From an uncultured Saprospiraceae bacterium (GTDB lineage: Bacteria > Bacteroidota > Bacteroidia > Chitinophagales > Saprospiraceae), in assembly GCA_937959275.1 (NCBI GenBank), contig CALGLU010000091.1:19958-83957 (forward strand): DNA of 64,000 nucleotides. Direction: 5' to 3'. Of this stretch, positions 26,401 to 34,813 are shown piece after piece (position 1 is the stretch's first letter; each line of letters begins with the position of its first letter). The notes under the pieces were generated by a model that saw only the letters and a list, made by a program, of their open reading frames with translations, ran no database searches and was not told the origin of the DNA. A program made the translations under genes and the position numbers.

Positions 26401-28793
26401 TTGATCCATACACGATTCATTGGCCGGCACATGTAGACGGCAGTGCTACGGTTGGTTTGAATCTAGAGTGCATTGATGACGGCACGATAAAAACGATACA
26501 GGATTATACGATCCAAATGGAAGGCCCTTATGAATGTGTTGTAATGAATGAAAGTAATACAGAACCATTTTGGTGTGTCCCAGATTGTGGACTCGTAGGG
26601 ACGACTGTCGCAATTGATACGATCAAAGCATCAGATGTTTGTTTTAAGTTGATTAAAAGATGGACGGTGGTTGATTGGTGTGTCTATGATGCTAATGAGA
26701 ATGATCAAGATGATTCTAGAGACCTCTATGAAGCTGTCGAAGATTGGACCTTGAATGATTGTGATGACTGTTCTTACGAAGGGGCAGAGCCTATTTATTT
26801 TAGATATAACCAAGTCAGAGTTGATGGCTACTACACGTATGATCAAATAATAAAAGTCGTAGATGCTGAGAACCCAGTGATTCAAGTTGAAGATCTTGTT
26901 GTCGTCAGTGTGACGGGAGAGAATACCAAAGGAGATGACTATTTAGCTTGTTCTGGAGAATCTGTGGTTACAGCTTCGGGTGGTGATTTTTGTAATGATG
27001 GAACCTTAAACGCTGCTAATTTGAGATGGACAATTACAGTTATAGCTAACGGGAGTACGATAGCTCAAAAAACAGTGCATGGTACTGAGGCATCTATGAA
27101 TACACAGGCAGGGTCAACAGGAAGTCAATATGAGATCATTTGGAATGCAAAAGATCTGTGTGGTAACGTAGCGAGTGCACGAACAATCGTTTCGTTTGTA
27201 GAAGATAGTGCGCCAACGCCAATTTGTGTTTCTGGAATAACAACAGCATTTTATGACGAAACAGGTTCAGTTGAAGTTTGGGCGAAAGATTTTGATTTTG
27301 GGAGTTTTGATAATTGCACAGCATCTGATGACCTAGTGTTTTCTTTAGTCAGAGAAGGTGAAGAGGCTTTGCAGCCAACTGATTTCGGATTTGGAGATCA
27401 ACAATATCTTCAGTTTAATTGTGCACGTGATACTCCTGAACAAACCTTGGATGTGTATGTTTGGGATGAGCAAGGGAACGGAGATTTTTGCCAAATCCGA
27501 CTCTCTATCAATGCAGACCATGATTGTGATGAAGAGACTGTTCAAGGTTCAGCATTAGCTCAGATTTCAGGTTTTGTCGTTACTCAACGCAATCAAATGA
27601 TTGATGGGGTTGATGTGCAAATCCAATCGGGAGCATCTCTTGAATATCCTAAGACAAGTCAAACAACAGCATCAGGGGATTTTCTTTTTGGCAATAATCC
27701 AATGAATTTCAATTATGAACTTTCAGCAGAGAAAGTAGATGATTATATTAATGGTCTATCTACTCTTGATCTAGTTTTGATAAGTCGACACATCATAGGA
27801 CTTGAAAATTTAACAAGTCCATATGATCTGATTGCTTCTGATGTGAATGGTGATAATCAAATATCAGCTTCAGATTTAGTATCCATGCGTCGATTGATAC
27901 TTGGTGTGACGAGTGAATTGCCAATTGGTAAATCATGGATATTTATTGATGGAAATCAGCAGTTTATTGATGAAACGTCTCCTTGGCCATTTCAAGAATC
28001 CATATCTATACTTAATTTGTCAGGGGATATGTTTGATGTAGACTTTATGGGTATCAAATTAGGCGATATAACTGGTGATGTTGTGCTTAACACAGAATCC
28101 GCAAGGACGAGGTCAAACGAAAGTCAGCCTTTACTGGTATCTGACAGATTCGTCGAAGTGGGTGATAAAGTGGACATTTCTTTTAACGCACCATTTCTTG
28201 GTGAATATTTTGGAGGGCAGTTTACTTTAGAACATCAAGGATTAGTATTTGAGTCATTAGCAAGTGATCCATTTAAGCTTGATAAGAGCAATGTCCATAC
28301 AATAAAAGATGCATTGTCATTTAGTTGGCATTCACCGACGATGGTTAAGTTGAACGACAAGGAATCACTATTCACATTGTCTTTTACAGCAATGCAGTCA
28401 GGATTACTGAGTGAAATGATTCAGATGAATTCAACAATGACAACAGCAGAAGTTTATATGGGCTCTGAGTTAAGGACAGTCATCCCGTATTTAGACTTTA
28501 AAGCACGTCAAGATTCTGATCAAGAAGTCGTACTTCACCAAAATTACCCAAACCCATTTAACATCTCTACGACCATAGAATTTGATTTACCATCAACTCT
28601 GAACGTAGATCCTGTTTTGACAATATTCGATGTGGATGGTAAGGTCGTAATGACTATGCGGGATCAATTTCATCCAGGTAAAAATAGTATAGCTATCGAT
28701 GCTACAAGTTTAGCTGGTTCAGGATCTTATTTTTATTCCATAGATTACGGAGCTCAATCTGTTGCACGACAATTGATAAGTTCAGACAGATAG
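23466..28793 (+). CDS. Giant secreted protein with dockerin-like domain and T9SS sorting domain
   Basis: A 1775-aa exported protein starting at TTG 23466, with a signal segment (LKIQLCIVLIFCFSSVINSQ). The long middle is Cys-rich, with repeated Ig/HYR-like modules of the Saprospiraceae style (VRDETPPISICESGLTVSLTG, EDSAPTPICVSGITTAFYDETG, SFDNCTASDD). A dockerin type I-like pair follows: NGLSTLDLVLISRHIIG and DVNGDNQISASDLVSMRRLIL, about residues 1430-1480. The last 85 residues, from NYPNPFN near 1690, are a type A T9SS C-terminal sorting domain. It should be exported by T9SS and attached to or released from the cell surface, probably for adhesion or as a scaffold. It follows the other secreted gene after 215 bp in which I see no gene. 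Confidence 0.85.
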   Translation: MRNLNVINRKLQYVLKIQLCIVLIFCFSSVINSQNSGLVCDCPSSNDLSSSVTVQSELSDNLPIEKLFGGLLDFNATLGEAGLPFEIFAFQNSETGAFGLNLLSGKSGIVASPNVASYDFNSAISIQDLHFTLSNLDVFDQVEIMSYLDGSLLPLESITIESLSDQVLVNGNTISGINTSVGADSNNFSVEVSINSPLDRFILIAGKSVDINDLSVDFTLDNLCFCPGVECFTGDEENNDICAFLDSNPNAALASADCDGGGTNNGFECLNGGNPFVADDDPFVSSCEELICNGNLQISLNTGCELKLTYDDLLEAAQPDNYQIKIFSQDGTFLRDDYLLEEDAGQTIKYEISCGGNSCWGEIIVEANQLPFIDFPCGVREDGIVPSECRILCQPIGNVIGAFVTPEEILEIYSGCGPEILGDIKVTEETIGDICDPFGQIVEVGYSFKVLTHGKISIVELPKQRFTTIRLNVDDDTILFPEDISLNCDYLDDIDFPEDAPEEAFVFGSPESISLASGVPQTAYLSYEDILDTVLQTVKVFDTLLVVVNKIPRDTMVKEIVGGIELWVLKTILEPVYEEQIFERFDTIGITNLIIPIENAACNVIVQHADVYFDACGGQRILREWLAIDWCNQELNSGRRQTIDIKDNSPPRAVEYVDGQQVIIDRLDDVFIGLEPWSCTGTFKLPEFTIVDDCNQTNSTTIWDGEEGIVKDGYLTNLRISSEPIQVIARIEDECGNFSTVNFNVFVRDETPPISICESGLTVSLTGNSISSSTKVYAMDLSEGSHDNGCGKVTVSAIRLNDKRDVVRDCAGNLLGYAPSDCTAFTKEIKISASGAKDDCTTEDQVYLVSAFGEYITVCCADIGQLVPILIQTVDKSGNSSECIVEVFVTDFTIPSFVCEDKTISHEDIGLTIQPELSTSQCAREVSYEATLLSSIGNFKCPGDVQINEWYIDVDGSGDFSTGDPICQQRLRIDTALLFDPYTIHWPAHVDGSATVGLNLECIDDGTIKTIQDYTIQMEGPYECVVMNESNTEPFWCVPDCGLVGTTVAIDTIKASDVCFKLIKRWTVVDWCVYDANENDQDDSRDLYEAVEDWTLNDCDDCSYEGAEPIYFRYNQVRVDGYYTYDQIIKVVDAENPVIQVEDLVVVSVTGENTKGDDYLACSGESVVTASGGDFCNDGTLNAANLRWTITVIANGSTIAQKTVHGTEASMNTQAGSTGSQYEIIWNAKDLCGNVASARTIVSFVEDSAPTPICVSGITTAFYDETGSVEVWAKDFDFGSFDNCTASDDLVFSLVREGEEALQPTDFGFGDQQYLQFNCARDTPEQTLDVYVWDEQGNGDFCQIRLSINADHDCDEETVQGSALAQISGFVVTQRNQMIDGVDVQIQSGASLEYPKTSQTTASGDFLFGNNPMNFNYELSAEKVDDYINGLSTLDLVLISRHIIGLENLTSPYDLIASDVNGDNQISASDLVSMRRLILGVTSELPIGKSWIFIDGNQQFIDETSPWPFQESISILNLSGDMFDVDFMGIKLGDITGDVVLNTESARTRSNESQPLLVSDRFVEVGDKVDISFNAPFLGEYFGGQFTLEHQGLVFESLASDPFKLDKSNVHTIKDALSFSWHSPTMVKLNDKESLFTLSFTAMQSGLLSEMIQMNSTMTTAEVYMGSELRTVIPYLDFKARQDSDQEVVLHQNYPNPFNISTTIEFDLPSTLNVDPVLTIFDVDGKVVMTMRDQFHPGKNSIAIDATSLAGSGSYFYSIDYGAQSVARQLISSDR

Positions 28794-28945
28794 GATACTA
28801 AGCATGTCATCCATTCTGCTTAAGTTGTTTTCTTATTTATGTAGATGAATCGTATTATTGAATATGGTATGTGATGTTTACAAATCAGCTATGTGCTTAT
28901 GGGAAAAACTGGTAAATTAAAATAAAATTAAAAAAAAGGATCAGC

Positions 28946-29647
28946 ATGTTTAGCAAAGAAAAATTTGACGATTACAAAGGGAAATATAAACGATTTTTAA
29001 AGACGTCAATCAAACTTGATGAGGGGTATAAGTGGGAGGCCTTAGGGGCATTTGAGGATAATTGGAATATAGGAGCGACAGATATGGCCACGATGATCGG
29101 TCAAGCATTTCAGCAAGGGGATGGAGAGCATTTGTGGATTGAAAAAGGTGATTCGGCAAAATCAGTGATGGTCGAATTTGCCAAGATGAGTCCCGATATT
29201 ACCAGAGATATGTTTGAAGATCTGTATCGCGAATCGAGCGATGTGGTGTTGCGTACAGATCGATTTATACATCACTGTGATCAGATGCTGTCGGATTTAC
29301 AAGCCATTAGACCATCGGCAAACTATCATTACCATGATGATTTACAGATGATTTCCTTTTATTTGGCAGTTAAGTTTCCAGAGCTATACACCTTCTACAA
29401 TTACAATGATTTTAAAAGCTTACTCACAAAGTTAGGTGCAAAATCATCTCCCGGATTAAAGGAGGTAGAGCGCTTTTTTAAAGTGATGCGAGTCTTTCAA
29501 AAATTCTTAACCGAGGATGAAGAGTTGCTAGAGATTTATAAAAAACGCTTAGAAGATTCAGGGACAACGCCAGATGTGAATTTGTTTTTTGCCCATGACT
29601 TTATGAGCTGTTGTACGAATAGTGCGTATCAGTTGGATAGGTACTAG
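28946..29647 (+). CDS. Stand-alone McrB-like N-terminal domain protein
   Basis: A 233-aa protein preceded by an A-rich GGA leader. It resembles, from my memory of the family, the N-terminal region of McrB-like AAA+ restriction ATPases. The matching points are the YKWEALGAFEDNWNI segment, VEFAKMSPDITRDMFEDLYRESSDV, the YHYHDDLQMISFYLAVKFPELYTFYNYNDF block, and an ending with ELLEIYKKRLED and a HDFM helix. In those proteins a GTP-binding AAA+ module follows, but here the frame stops exactly at the end of this domain and no AAA+ remnant is visible in the following 500 bases. It may be a truncated restriction gene or an independent small protein. No mcrC is nearby. The family link should be confirmed by profile search. 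Confidence 0.55.
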   Translation: MFSKEKFDDYKGKYKRFLKTSIKLDEGYKWEALGAFEDNWNIGATDMATMIGQAFQQGDGEHLWIEKGDSAKSVMVEFAKMSPDITRDMFEDLYRESSDVVLRTDRFIHHCDQMLSDLQAIRPSANYHYHDDLQMISFYLAVKFPELYTFYNYNDFKSLLTKLGAKSSPGLKEVERFFKVMRVFQKFLTEDEELLEIYKKRLEDSGTTPDVNLFFAHDFMSCCTNSAYQLDRY

Positions 29648-29648
29648 G

Positions 29649-29690
29649 TAGTAAATAGTGATTAGTAAATAGTGACTAGTAAATAGTGAC
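29649..29690. repeat. Three 14-bp direct repeats
   Basis: Three adjacent copies of TAGTAAATAGTGAC (the first ends in T) at 29649-29662, 29663-29676 and 29677-29690, just after the stop codon of the McrB-like gene. A related TAGTGGATAG/TAGTAAATAG string precedes the other copy of the 46-bp repeat at 34433-34457, so the two parts form a composite element. Confidence 0.85.
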
Positions 29691-29702
29691 TAGTAGGTAG
29701 TT

Positions 29703-29748
29703 GGAGCGAAGCGGAAATCCTCGCACTGAGCAGAGCGAACGTCGGGAT
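29703..29748. repeat. 46-bp dispersed intergenic repeat, copy 1
   Basis: Begins GGAGCGAAGC and ends CGAACGTCGGGAT. It matches the segment at 34458-34503 with only three mismatches over 46 bp. Both copies follow TAGT-rich tandem text and sit just after a gene stop. A short imperfect hairpin (CAAGG.AC/GT.CCTTG, 29775-29794) lies downstream of this copy. Confidence 0.85.
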
Positions 29749-29917
29749 AGATAGTACAAAACTGGAGTGTAATCCAAGGTACTTTAGTGCCTTGTGTCAT
29801 AATGCAAAAAAAAGGGGGTAATTACAGTGAAACGGGAAATAACACATCTAATAAAATCCGAGGGCTAATTCTTGAACTGTGTCTAAGCTGACAAAAAGAT
29901 AATAAGCTCAAAATACA

Positions 29918-30028
29918 ATGGGAGAGAAAAAAACAAAGAACTGGCTAAATTTTGCTTTTGGAATAATTATCGGAATCATTTTATATAAAGTGATTTTCGA
30001 TGTAATATGGCCTATGGTTTTCGGATAA
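29918..30028 (+). CDS. Small single-span membrane protein (hypothetical)
   Basis: A 36-codon frame reading MGEKKTKNWLNFAFG followed by a hydrophobic run (IIIGIILYKVIF) and a short aromatic tail. The start is preceded by A-rich sequence and the stop is followed within 10 bases by a good hairpin terminator, which supports a real small gene. Charge distribution suggests an N-in inner-membrane peptide. I recognise no family. In the 498-bp stretch from 29648 to 30145 this is the only likely gene. Confidence 0.45.
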   Translation: MGEKKTKNWLNFAFGIIIGIILYKVIFDVIWPMVFG

Positions 30029-30037
30029 ACTCTATTG

Positions 30038-30066
30038 TGCCGCTGTTGGACTTCGATCCAACGGCA
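30038..30066 (+). terminator. Intrinsic terminator after the small membrane ORF
   Basis: TGCCG (30038-30042) and TTGGA pair with TCCAA and CGGCA (ending 30066), with a three-base bulge and a six-base loop, followed by TTTATATT. It ends the small plus-strand transcript and lies about 80 bp beyond the end of the convergent feoB gene. Confidence 0.65.
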
Positions 30067-30145
30067 TTTATATTCTCAAAGCAAATTCTTTTAGATTAAC
30101 CAGCTGGATAGTCACAAGTATATCGATCATTAAATCAACCAAACT

Positions 30146-32116
30146 TTAATTCAACAACACAAAGCCAAGCCACGCAAAGCCATACGCCAAGGCAAGCATA
30201 AATAAAAACTGATAAATCGCATATTTCCACTGACCAGTTTCCTTTCTTACAATCGCCATCGTGCTCGCGCACTGCATCGCAAATACGTAAAAGAGAAGTA
30301 AGGAAACAGATACAGCTATCGTGAATGTTGGTCGTCCTGTATTGCGATTTATTTCTGTCTTTAGTTTGTTGATGATCGTACCTTCTTCTTCTGATCCGAT
30401 ACTATAGATTGTGGATAAGGTCCCTACAAATACTTCTCTTGCCGCAAAGGAGGTCAATAAGGCAATACCAATTTTCCAATCATAACCCAATGGTCGAATC
30501 ACAGGCTCGATGAATTTTCCTGCATAACCAATGTAAGAGTATTCAAGATCAAAGGACTCTCTTGATAAGGGAATCTCATTATCTTGCTCTTGGTAGTCTG
30601 CAAACTGCTGCTCTACGTAGGCCTCACTTTTAGGACTAAAGCTTGCCAATACCCAAAGCAAAATTGAAATGATAAAAATCACCTTTCCTGCCTCTACAAT
30701 AAATGACTTGGTCTTCATGTATACCGTCGTGAAAACATTTCTCCAATTTGGCATTCTATAAATGGGTAAATCAAGTGTCCATAAACTATTACCTGGCGTC
30801 GTTGATCGCCTTGTAATAAACCAAGCGACCACTAGCGTCGCAATCACACCGAGTAAATATAAGGCCAATAATGAGATGCCCTGCACATTAATAAATGAGC
30901 CCGATGGCTCTGGAAACATAACTGCAATCAATATCGTATAAACAGGAAGCCGAGCGCTACAGGTCATCAGCGGAGACGCCATGATCACTGCCATGCGTTC
31001 TCTCGGATCATCGATAACTCGCGTACTCATAATCGCAGGTATGGCACACGCCCAGCTAGACATCAATGGAATTATACTTTTGCCGCTCAATCCAAATTTT
31101 CTAAGAAACGCATCTGAGATATATGAAATCCGGGACATATAACCTGTGTGCTCAAGGACACTCAAGAGAAAGAACAAGATGGCTATCTGAGGAATAAAAA
31201 TGAGCACACCACCTATACCAGGTATGATACCGTTTGTAATCAAATCATTAAGCCAAGCAATACCAATATTATTTTCTGACAAGGAAGACAAATACGCAAA
31301 CCCGCCATCAATCAAATCCATCGGATAACTAGCAAATGTAAAGACGGCCTGAAATAAGACAAGCATCACAAATAGAAATATCGCCAGTCCCCAAATTGGA
31401 TGCAGTAATAACCTGTCCCATTTTTTAGACGCCTTTAGATAATTGTCTTCTGATAGATAGTTGACAGTCGATCTAACAATAGAGCTCACTGTCTTTTGAC
31501 GTTTCAGATAGTCCTGCTGATTGGCATCCCAGTTCTCATCAATGGACAATTGGACCTTTTGACTATAACTGTTACGAATTGTATCTTCTTCTATGACATC
31601 ATACAGGCTTCTACAAATCGAATGTGGCGTTTTAAATCGATTTTTTTGGATAATAAGTCGCAATTGATCAAGCCCATCACCATTTCTAGAATTGATCAAG
31701 ACCACAGGACAGCCAACAATATCCTCTAGCTCCTCTGTCTGAATGGAGATTTGATTTTTGGACATTTCATCTTTAAAGTTGATGACCAATGCCATCGGAG
31801 CTTGTAGGTCTGCAACCTCTGAGAATAAGATTAAGTTGTCCACTAACTGCATTCCACTAGCCACGAAAATGAGCGGGGTCTCACCTTGAGATAATTCAAG
31901 AATTTTAGATTTTGCGATTTTTTCTTCAGGAGAGGTGATTCGAAGTGAATTGAGTCCAGGTAAATCAATAATCTCTGTGTCTTTGAATTTACCTGCCTTC
32001 ATCTCGACTGTCACACCTGCATAATTACCAGTTTTTTGGTTTAGCCCCGTCAATAGATTGAATAAGCTACTTTTACCGCTATTGGGTTTGCCAATTAATG
32101 CAATTGTCTGGTTCAT
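30146..32116 (-). CDS. feoB: Ferrous iron transporter FeoB
   Basis: Start chosen at the ATG at 32116, which overlaps the feoA stop in an ATGA arrangement; an ATG four codons upstream is less likely. The 656-aa protein has an N-terminal G domain: P-loop ALIGKPNSGKSS, G3 DLPG and NFKDE at the G4 place. A helical spacer and a membrane domain with gate motifs follow (two inverted repeats: PGIGGVLIFIPQIAILFFLLSVLEHTGYMSR and SFAAREVFVGTLSTIY). It imports Fe(II) across the inner membrane with FeoA. Length is slightly below the usual 700. The pair is a two-gene operon transcribed away from acs. Confidence 0.93.
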   Translation of the reverse strand: MNQTIALIGKPNSGKSSLFNLLTGLNQKTGNYAGVTVEMKAGKFKDTEIIDLPGLNSLRITSPEEKIAKSKILELSQGETPLIFVASGMQLVDNLILFSEVADLQAPMALVINFKDEMSKNQISIQTEELEDIVGCPVVLINSRNGDGLDQLRLIIQKNRFKTPHSICRSLYDVIEEDTIRNSYSQKVQLSIDENWDANQQDYLKRQKTVSSIVRSTVNYLSEDNYLKASKKWDRLLLHPIWGLAIFLFVMLVLFQAVFTFASYPMDLIDGGFAYLSSLSENNIGIAWLNDLITNGIIPGIGGVLIFIPQIAILFFLLSVLEHTGYMSRISYISDAFLRKFGLSGKSIIPLMSSWACAIPAIMSTRVIDDPRERMAVIMASPLMTCSARLPVYTILIAVMFPEPSGSFINVQGISLLALYLLGVIATLVVAWFITRRSTTPGNSLWTLDLPIYRMPNWRNVFTTVYMKTKSFIVEAGKVIFIISILLWVLASFSPKSEAYVEQQFADYQEQDNEIPLSRESFDLEYSYIGYAGKFIEPVIRPLGYDWKIGIALLTSFAAREVFVGTLSTIYSIGSEEEGTIINKLKTEINRNTGRPTFTIAVSVSLLLFYVFAMQCASTMAIVRKETGQWKYAIYQFLFMLALAYGFAWLGFVLLN

Positions 32117-32334
32117 ATGCGTGTCCAATCCATCTTCTGAAAATCATTATTGCGTAGACTTATCATCTTACCGCCTACGGTCAGATTAATTAAGCCCGAG
32201 TAAGTTGGACTATAGTTCATGACGAATACGGTGCCGACTGTAAACCCGTGGATTAATAAATATTGCTTCAGTTCAGGTCTCCCATTTAACTGAATGACAA
32301 TCGCACGCTCATCTACCTGTAGTCGATCCATCAT
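32113..32334 (-). CDS. feoA: Ferrous iron transport protein FeoA
   Basis: A small SH3-like FeoA protein of about 73 aa. Start taken at the ATG pair at 32334/32331 (MMDRLQVDERAIVIQLNG). A TTG at 32358 would extend the frame but lies inside a promoter-like TTCCTTTG. The pattern (RPELKQYLLIHGFTVGTVFVMNYSP, LTVGGKMISLRNND) is typical of FeoA, a cytosolic partner needed for FeoB function. It overlaps feoB by four bases. An AT-rich inverted repeat at 32368-32390 upstream may be a metal-regulator site. Confidence 0.88.
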   Translation of the reverse strand: MMDRLQVDERAIVIQLNGRPELKQYLLIHGFTVGTVFVMNYSPTYSGLINLTVGGKMISLRNNDFQKMDWTRI

Positions 32335-32538
32335 CTTAATATTAGCATCAGATTGCAAAGGAACTAATTATTTTGAATTAATCTAAATAAAAATTAGAGA
32401 ATCAAAAAGTAAATGAAACCAATTGGTTGATAGATCTCAATTTTCAATCTAATTCTTGACCGATATCTGAAAAGGAACCGCTTGAGGTGTTGGGTTTGGA
32501 TACGAATTTGTTATTTTAACTGTCAGAAAAATACGTTC

Positions 32539-34431
32539 ATGACACATCAAATTACATCATTAGAAGATTATAAAGACACCTATAGAAAAAGTGTAGAGGA
32601 TCCAGAGGGATTTTGGGCAGAGCAAGCGGATAGCTTTCAGTGGCATCGCAAATGGGATACAGTCCTAGAATGGAATTTCGAAGAGCCATCTATAAAATGG
32701 TTTTCAGGTGGGCAGATGAATATTACAGAGAATTGTCTCGATCGGCACATTGCTGAGCGAGGCGATCAGACAGCGATCTTATGGGAGCCGAATGACCCTG
32801 ATGGAGAAGTCAAATCCTTTAGCTATTCAGAATTACTTGCTGAAGTCTCTAAGTGTGCGAATGCCTTAAAAGCTAATGGTGTTTCAAAGGGCGATCGGGT
32901 TGTTTTTTACATGCCCATGGTGCCTGAATTAGCGATTGGTGTATTAGCCTGTGCACGGATAGGTGCAGTACACTCTGTGGTGTTTGCTGGGTTTTCGGCA
33001 CAAGCGCTGGCTGATCGAGTGAATGACGCCCAAGCCAAAATGATTATCTGTTCAGATTACAATCAACGAGGAGCTAAACATATACCGGTAAAGGAAGTCG
33101 TGGATAATGCCTTACAAATTGGATGTCCATCGATTGAGACGGTATTGACACATCGGAATACAGGAGGTGATGTCAGCATGGGTGACAGAGATAAGTGGTG
33201 GCATGAGGAGGTAGACCATCAATCTCCTGAGTGTAAAGCTGAAATCATGGAGGCAGAAGATATGCTGTTTATCCTGTATACCTCTGGTTCAACTGGTAAA
33301 CCAAAAGGTGTCGTTCATACCTGTGGCGGTTATATGGTGTACACGTGTTATACCTTTCGCAATGCCTTTCAGTATAAGGATGGTGATATTTACTGGTGTA
33401 CGGCTGATATTGGTTGGATTACTGGCCACTCTTATATTGTATATGGACCATTGTTGGCAGGTGCGACGAGTATGATGTTTGAGGGTGTACCAACATATCC
33501 AGATGCAGGACGATTCTGGCAAATTTGCGAAAAACATAAAGTCAACCAATTCTATACAGCGCCGACGGCAATTCGCGCGTTGATGGCCAAAGGAGATGAT
33601 ATTCCTGGAACGTATGATCTATCTTCTATCAAGCTGTTGGGTTCAGTCGGTGAGCCAATCAATGAAGAAGCTTGGCATTGGTATGATAAACATATCGGTA
33701 AGCACAAATCGCCCATCATCGATACTTGGTGGCAAACGGAGACAGGTGGTATCATGATTACACCATTACCGGGAATTACAGATACCAAACCGACCTACGC
33801 GTCCTATCCCATGCCAGGCATCCAATTACTACTCGTCGATAACGAAGGCAGTGTCATTGAAGGAAATGATGTGGAAGGCCTATTATGTGTGATCTTTCCT
33901 TGGCCGAGCATGCTGCGCACGACTTATGGTGATCATGAGCGATGTCGACAAACATATTTTTCGTCTTTCCCAGGCAAGTATTTTACAGGTGATGGTGTAC
34001 GCCGAGATGAAGATGGTCGTATCAGAGTCATCGGTAGAGTAGATGACGTACTTAACGTATCAGGCCATAGAATGGGCACAGCCGAAGTCGAGAATGCAAT
34101 CAATGAACATGAAGGAGTGATTGAATCTGCAGTCGTAGGCTATCCACACGACATCAAAGGGCAAGGCATTTATGCGTATGTGATTACAGATGGAGTAGAG
34201 ATGGGTGACGAACTCATCAAGGGTATAAAGGCCACGGTGACAAAAGAAATCGGTCCGATCGCAAAACCTGATAAAATACAAGTTGTCCCAGGCTTACCCA
34301 AGACTAGGTCTGGAAAGATAATGCGTCGTATCCTTCGTAAAATTGCATCTAAGGATACAAGCAATTTGGGTGATACATCCACCTTGTTAAATCCGGAAAT
34401 TGTAGAGTCGATTATTGAAGGGGCGGTTTAA
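32539..34431 (+). CDS. acsA: Acetyl-CoA synthetase (AMP-forming)
   Basis: A 630-aa enzyme making acetyl-CoA from acetate, ATP and CoA in the cytosol. Start taken at ATG 32539 (MTHQITSLEDYKD); the frame extends upstream without homologous text. Signatures are YTSGSTGKPKGVVHT (P-loop), DIGWITGHSYIVYGPLL, DTWWQTETGGIMI, the hinge region VDDVLNVSGHRMGTAEVE, and PKTRSGKIMRRILR with the lysine that is acetylated in the family. Length matches the usual 630-650. It is monocistronic, divergent from feoAB across about 200 bp, and followed by a dispersed repeat. Confidence 0.95.
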   Translation: MTHQITSLEDYKDTYRKSVEDPEGFWAEQADSFQWHRKWDTVLEWNFEEPSIKWFSGGQMNITENCLDRHIAERGDQTAILWEPNDPDGEVKSFSYSELLAEVSKCANALKANGVSKGDRVVFYMPMVPELAIGVLACARIGAVHSVVFAGFSAQALADRVNDAQAKMIICSDYNQRGAKHIPVKEVVDNALQIGCPSIETVLTHRNTGGDVSMGDRDKWWHEEVDHQSPECKAEIMEAEDMLFILYTSGSTGKPKGVVHTCGGYMVYTCYTFRNAFQYKDGDIYWCTADIGWITGHSYIVYGPLLAGATSMMFEGVPTYPDAGRFWQICEKHKVNQFYTAPTAIRALMAKGDDIPGTYDLSSIKLLGSVGEPINEEAWHWYDKHIGKHKSPIIDTWWQTETGGIMITPLPGITDTKPTYASYPMPGIQLLLVDNEGSVIEGNDVEGLLCVIFPWPSMLRTTYGDHERCRQTYFSSFPGKYFTGDGVRRDEDGRIRVIGRVDDVLNVSGHRMGTAEVENAINEHEGVIESAVVGYPHDIKGQGIYAYVITDGVEMGDELIKGIKATVTKEIGPIAKPDKIQVVPGLPKTRSGKIMRRILRKIASKDTSNLGDTSTLLNPEIVESIIEGAV

Positions 34432-34457
34432 TAGTGGATAGTGGATAGTAAATAGTA

Positions 34458-34503
34458 GGAGCGAAGCTGAAATCTTCGCACTGAGCAAAGCGAACGTCGG
34501 GAT
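34458..34503. repeat. 46-bp dispersed intergenic repeat, copy 2
   Basis: Same element as at 29703-29748, with three mismatches, again directly after a CDS stop and preceded by TAGTGGATAGTGGATAG tandem text. On the reverse strand it reads ATCCCGACGTTCGC at its start, close in style to the ATCCTGAACTTG repeats at 18.8 kb. Confidence 0.85.
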
Positions 34504-34544
34504 GACAAGATCAATCTAAGATAAAGTTAGATGCTTAAATGGTG

Positions 34545-34552
34545 TATATTTG
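34545..34552 (+). promoter_or_regulatory. Bacteroidota-type -7 promoter element of parDE
   Basis: TATATTTG matches the TAnnTTTG -7 consensus exactly and lies 15 bp before the first plausible ATG of the antitoxin gene. Its final bases form the TTG that would otherwise be read as the ORF start, which argues for a start downstream. Confidence 0.6.
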
Positions 34553-34567
34553 CATCAAATAAAATAC

Positions 34568-34813
34568 ATGCCAATGAATAGACAAAGCATAACATTTACG
34601 AAGCCAAATGATGAATGGCTTAAAGAAATGGTATCAATGCAAGAATATTCCAGTAAAAGTGAACTTGTGAATGATTTAATTCGTCAAGCTAGAAAGCAAC
34701 AAATTCAAATTGATTGGATCAATAGAAAGTTAGAAAAGGCTGAACAGGGTGGATTTACAGAATTAAATAAAGCAGAAATCCTCGTAGAGTCAAAGTCTCG
34801 TTTAAATGGCTAA
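34568..34813 (+). CDS. parD: ParD-family antitoxin
   Basis: A protein of about 81 aa beginning MPMNRQSITFTKPNDEW; a second ATG at 34574 is equally possible. The N-terminus is a ribbon-helix-helix DNA-binding fold (QSITFTKPNDEWLKEMVSMQEYSSKSELVNDLIRQAR), and the C-terminal tail should wrap the toxin. ParD neutralises ParE and represses its own promoter. It overlaps the toxin gene by eight bases, the standard antitoxin-first order. Confidence 0.88.
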   Translation: MPMNRQSITFTKPNDEWLKEMVSMQEYSSKSELVNDLIRQARKQQIQIDWINRKLEKAEQGGFTELNKAEILVESKSRLNG

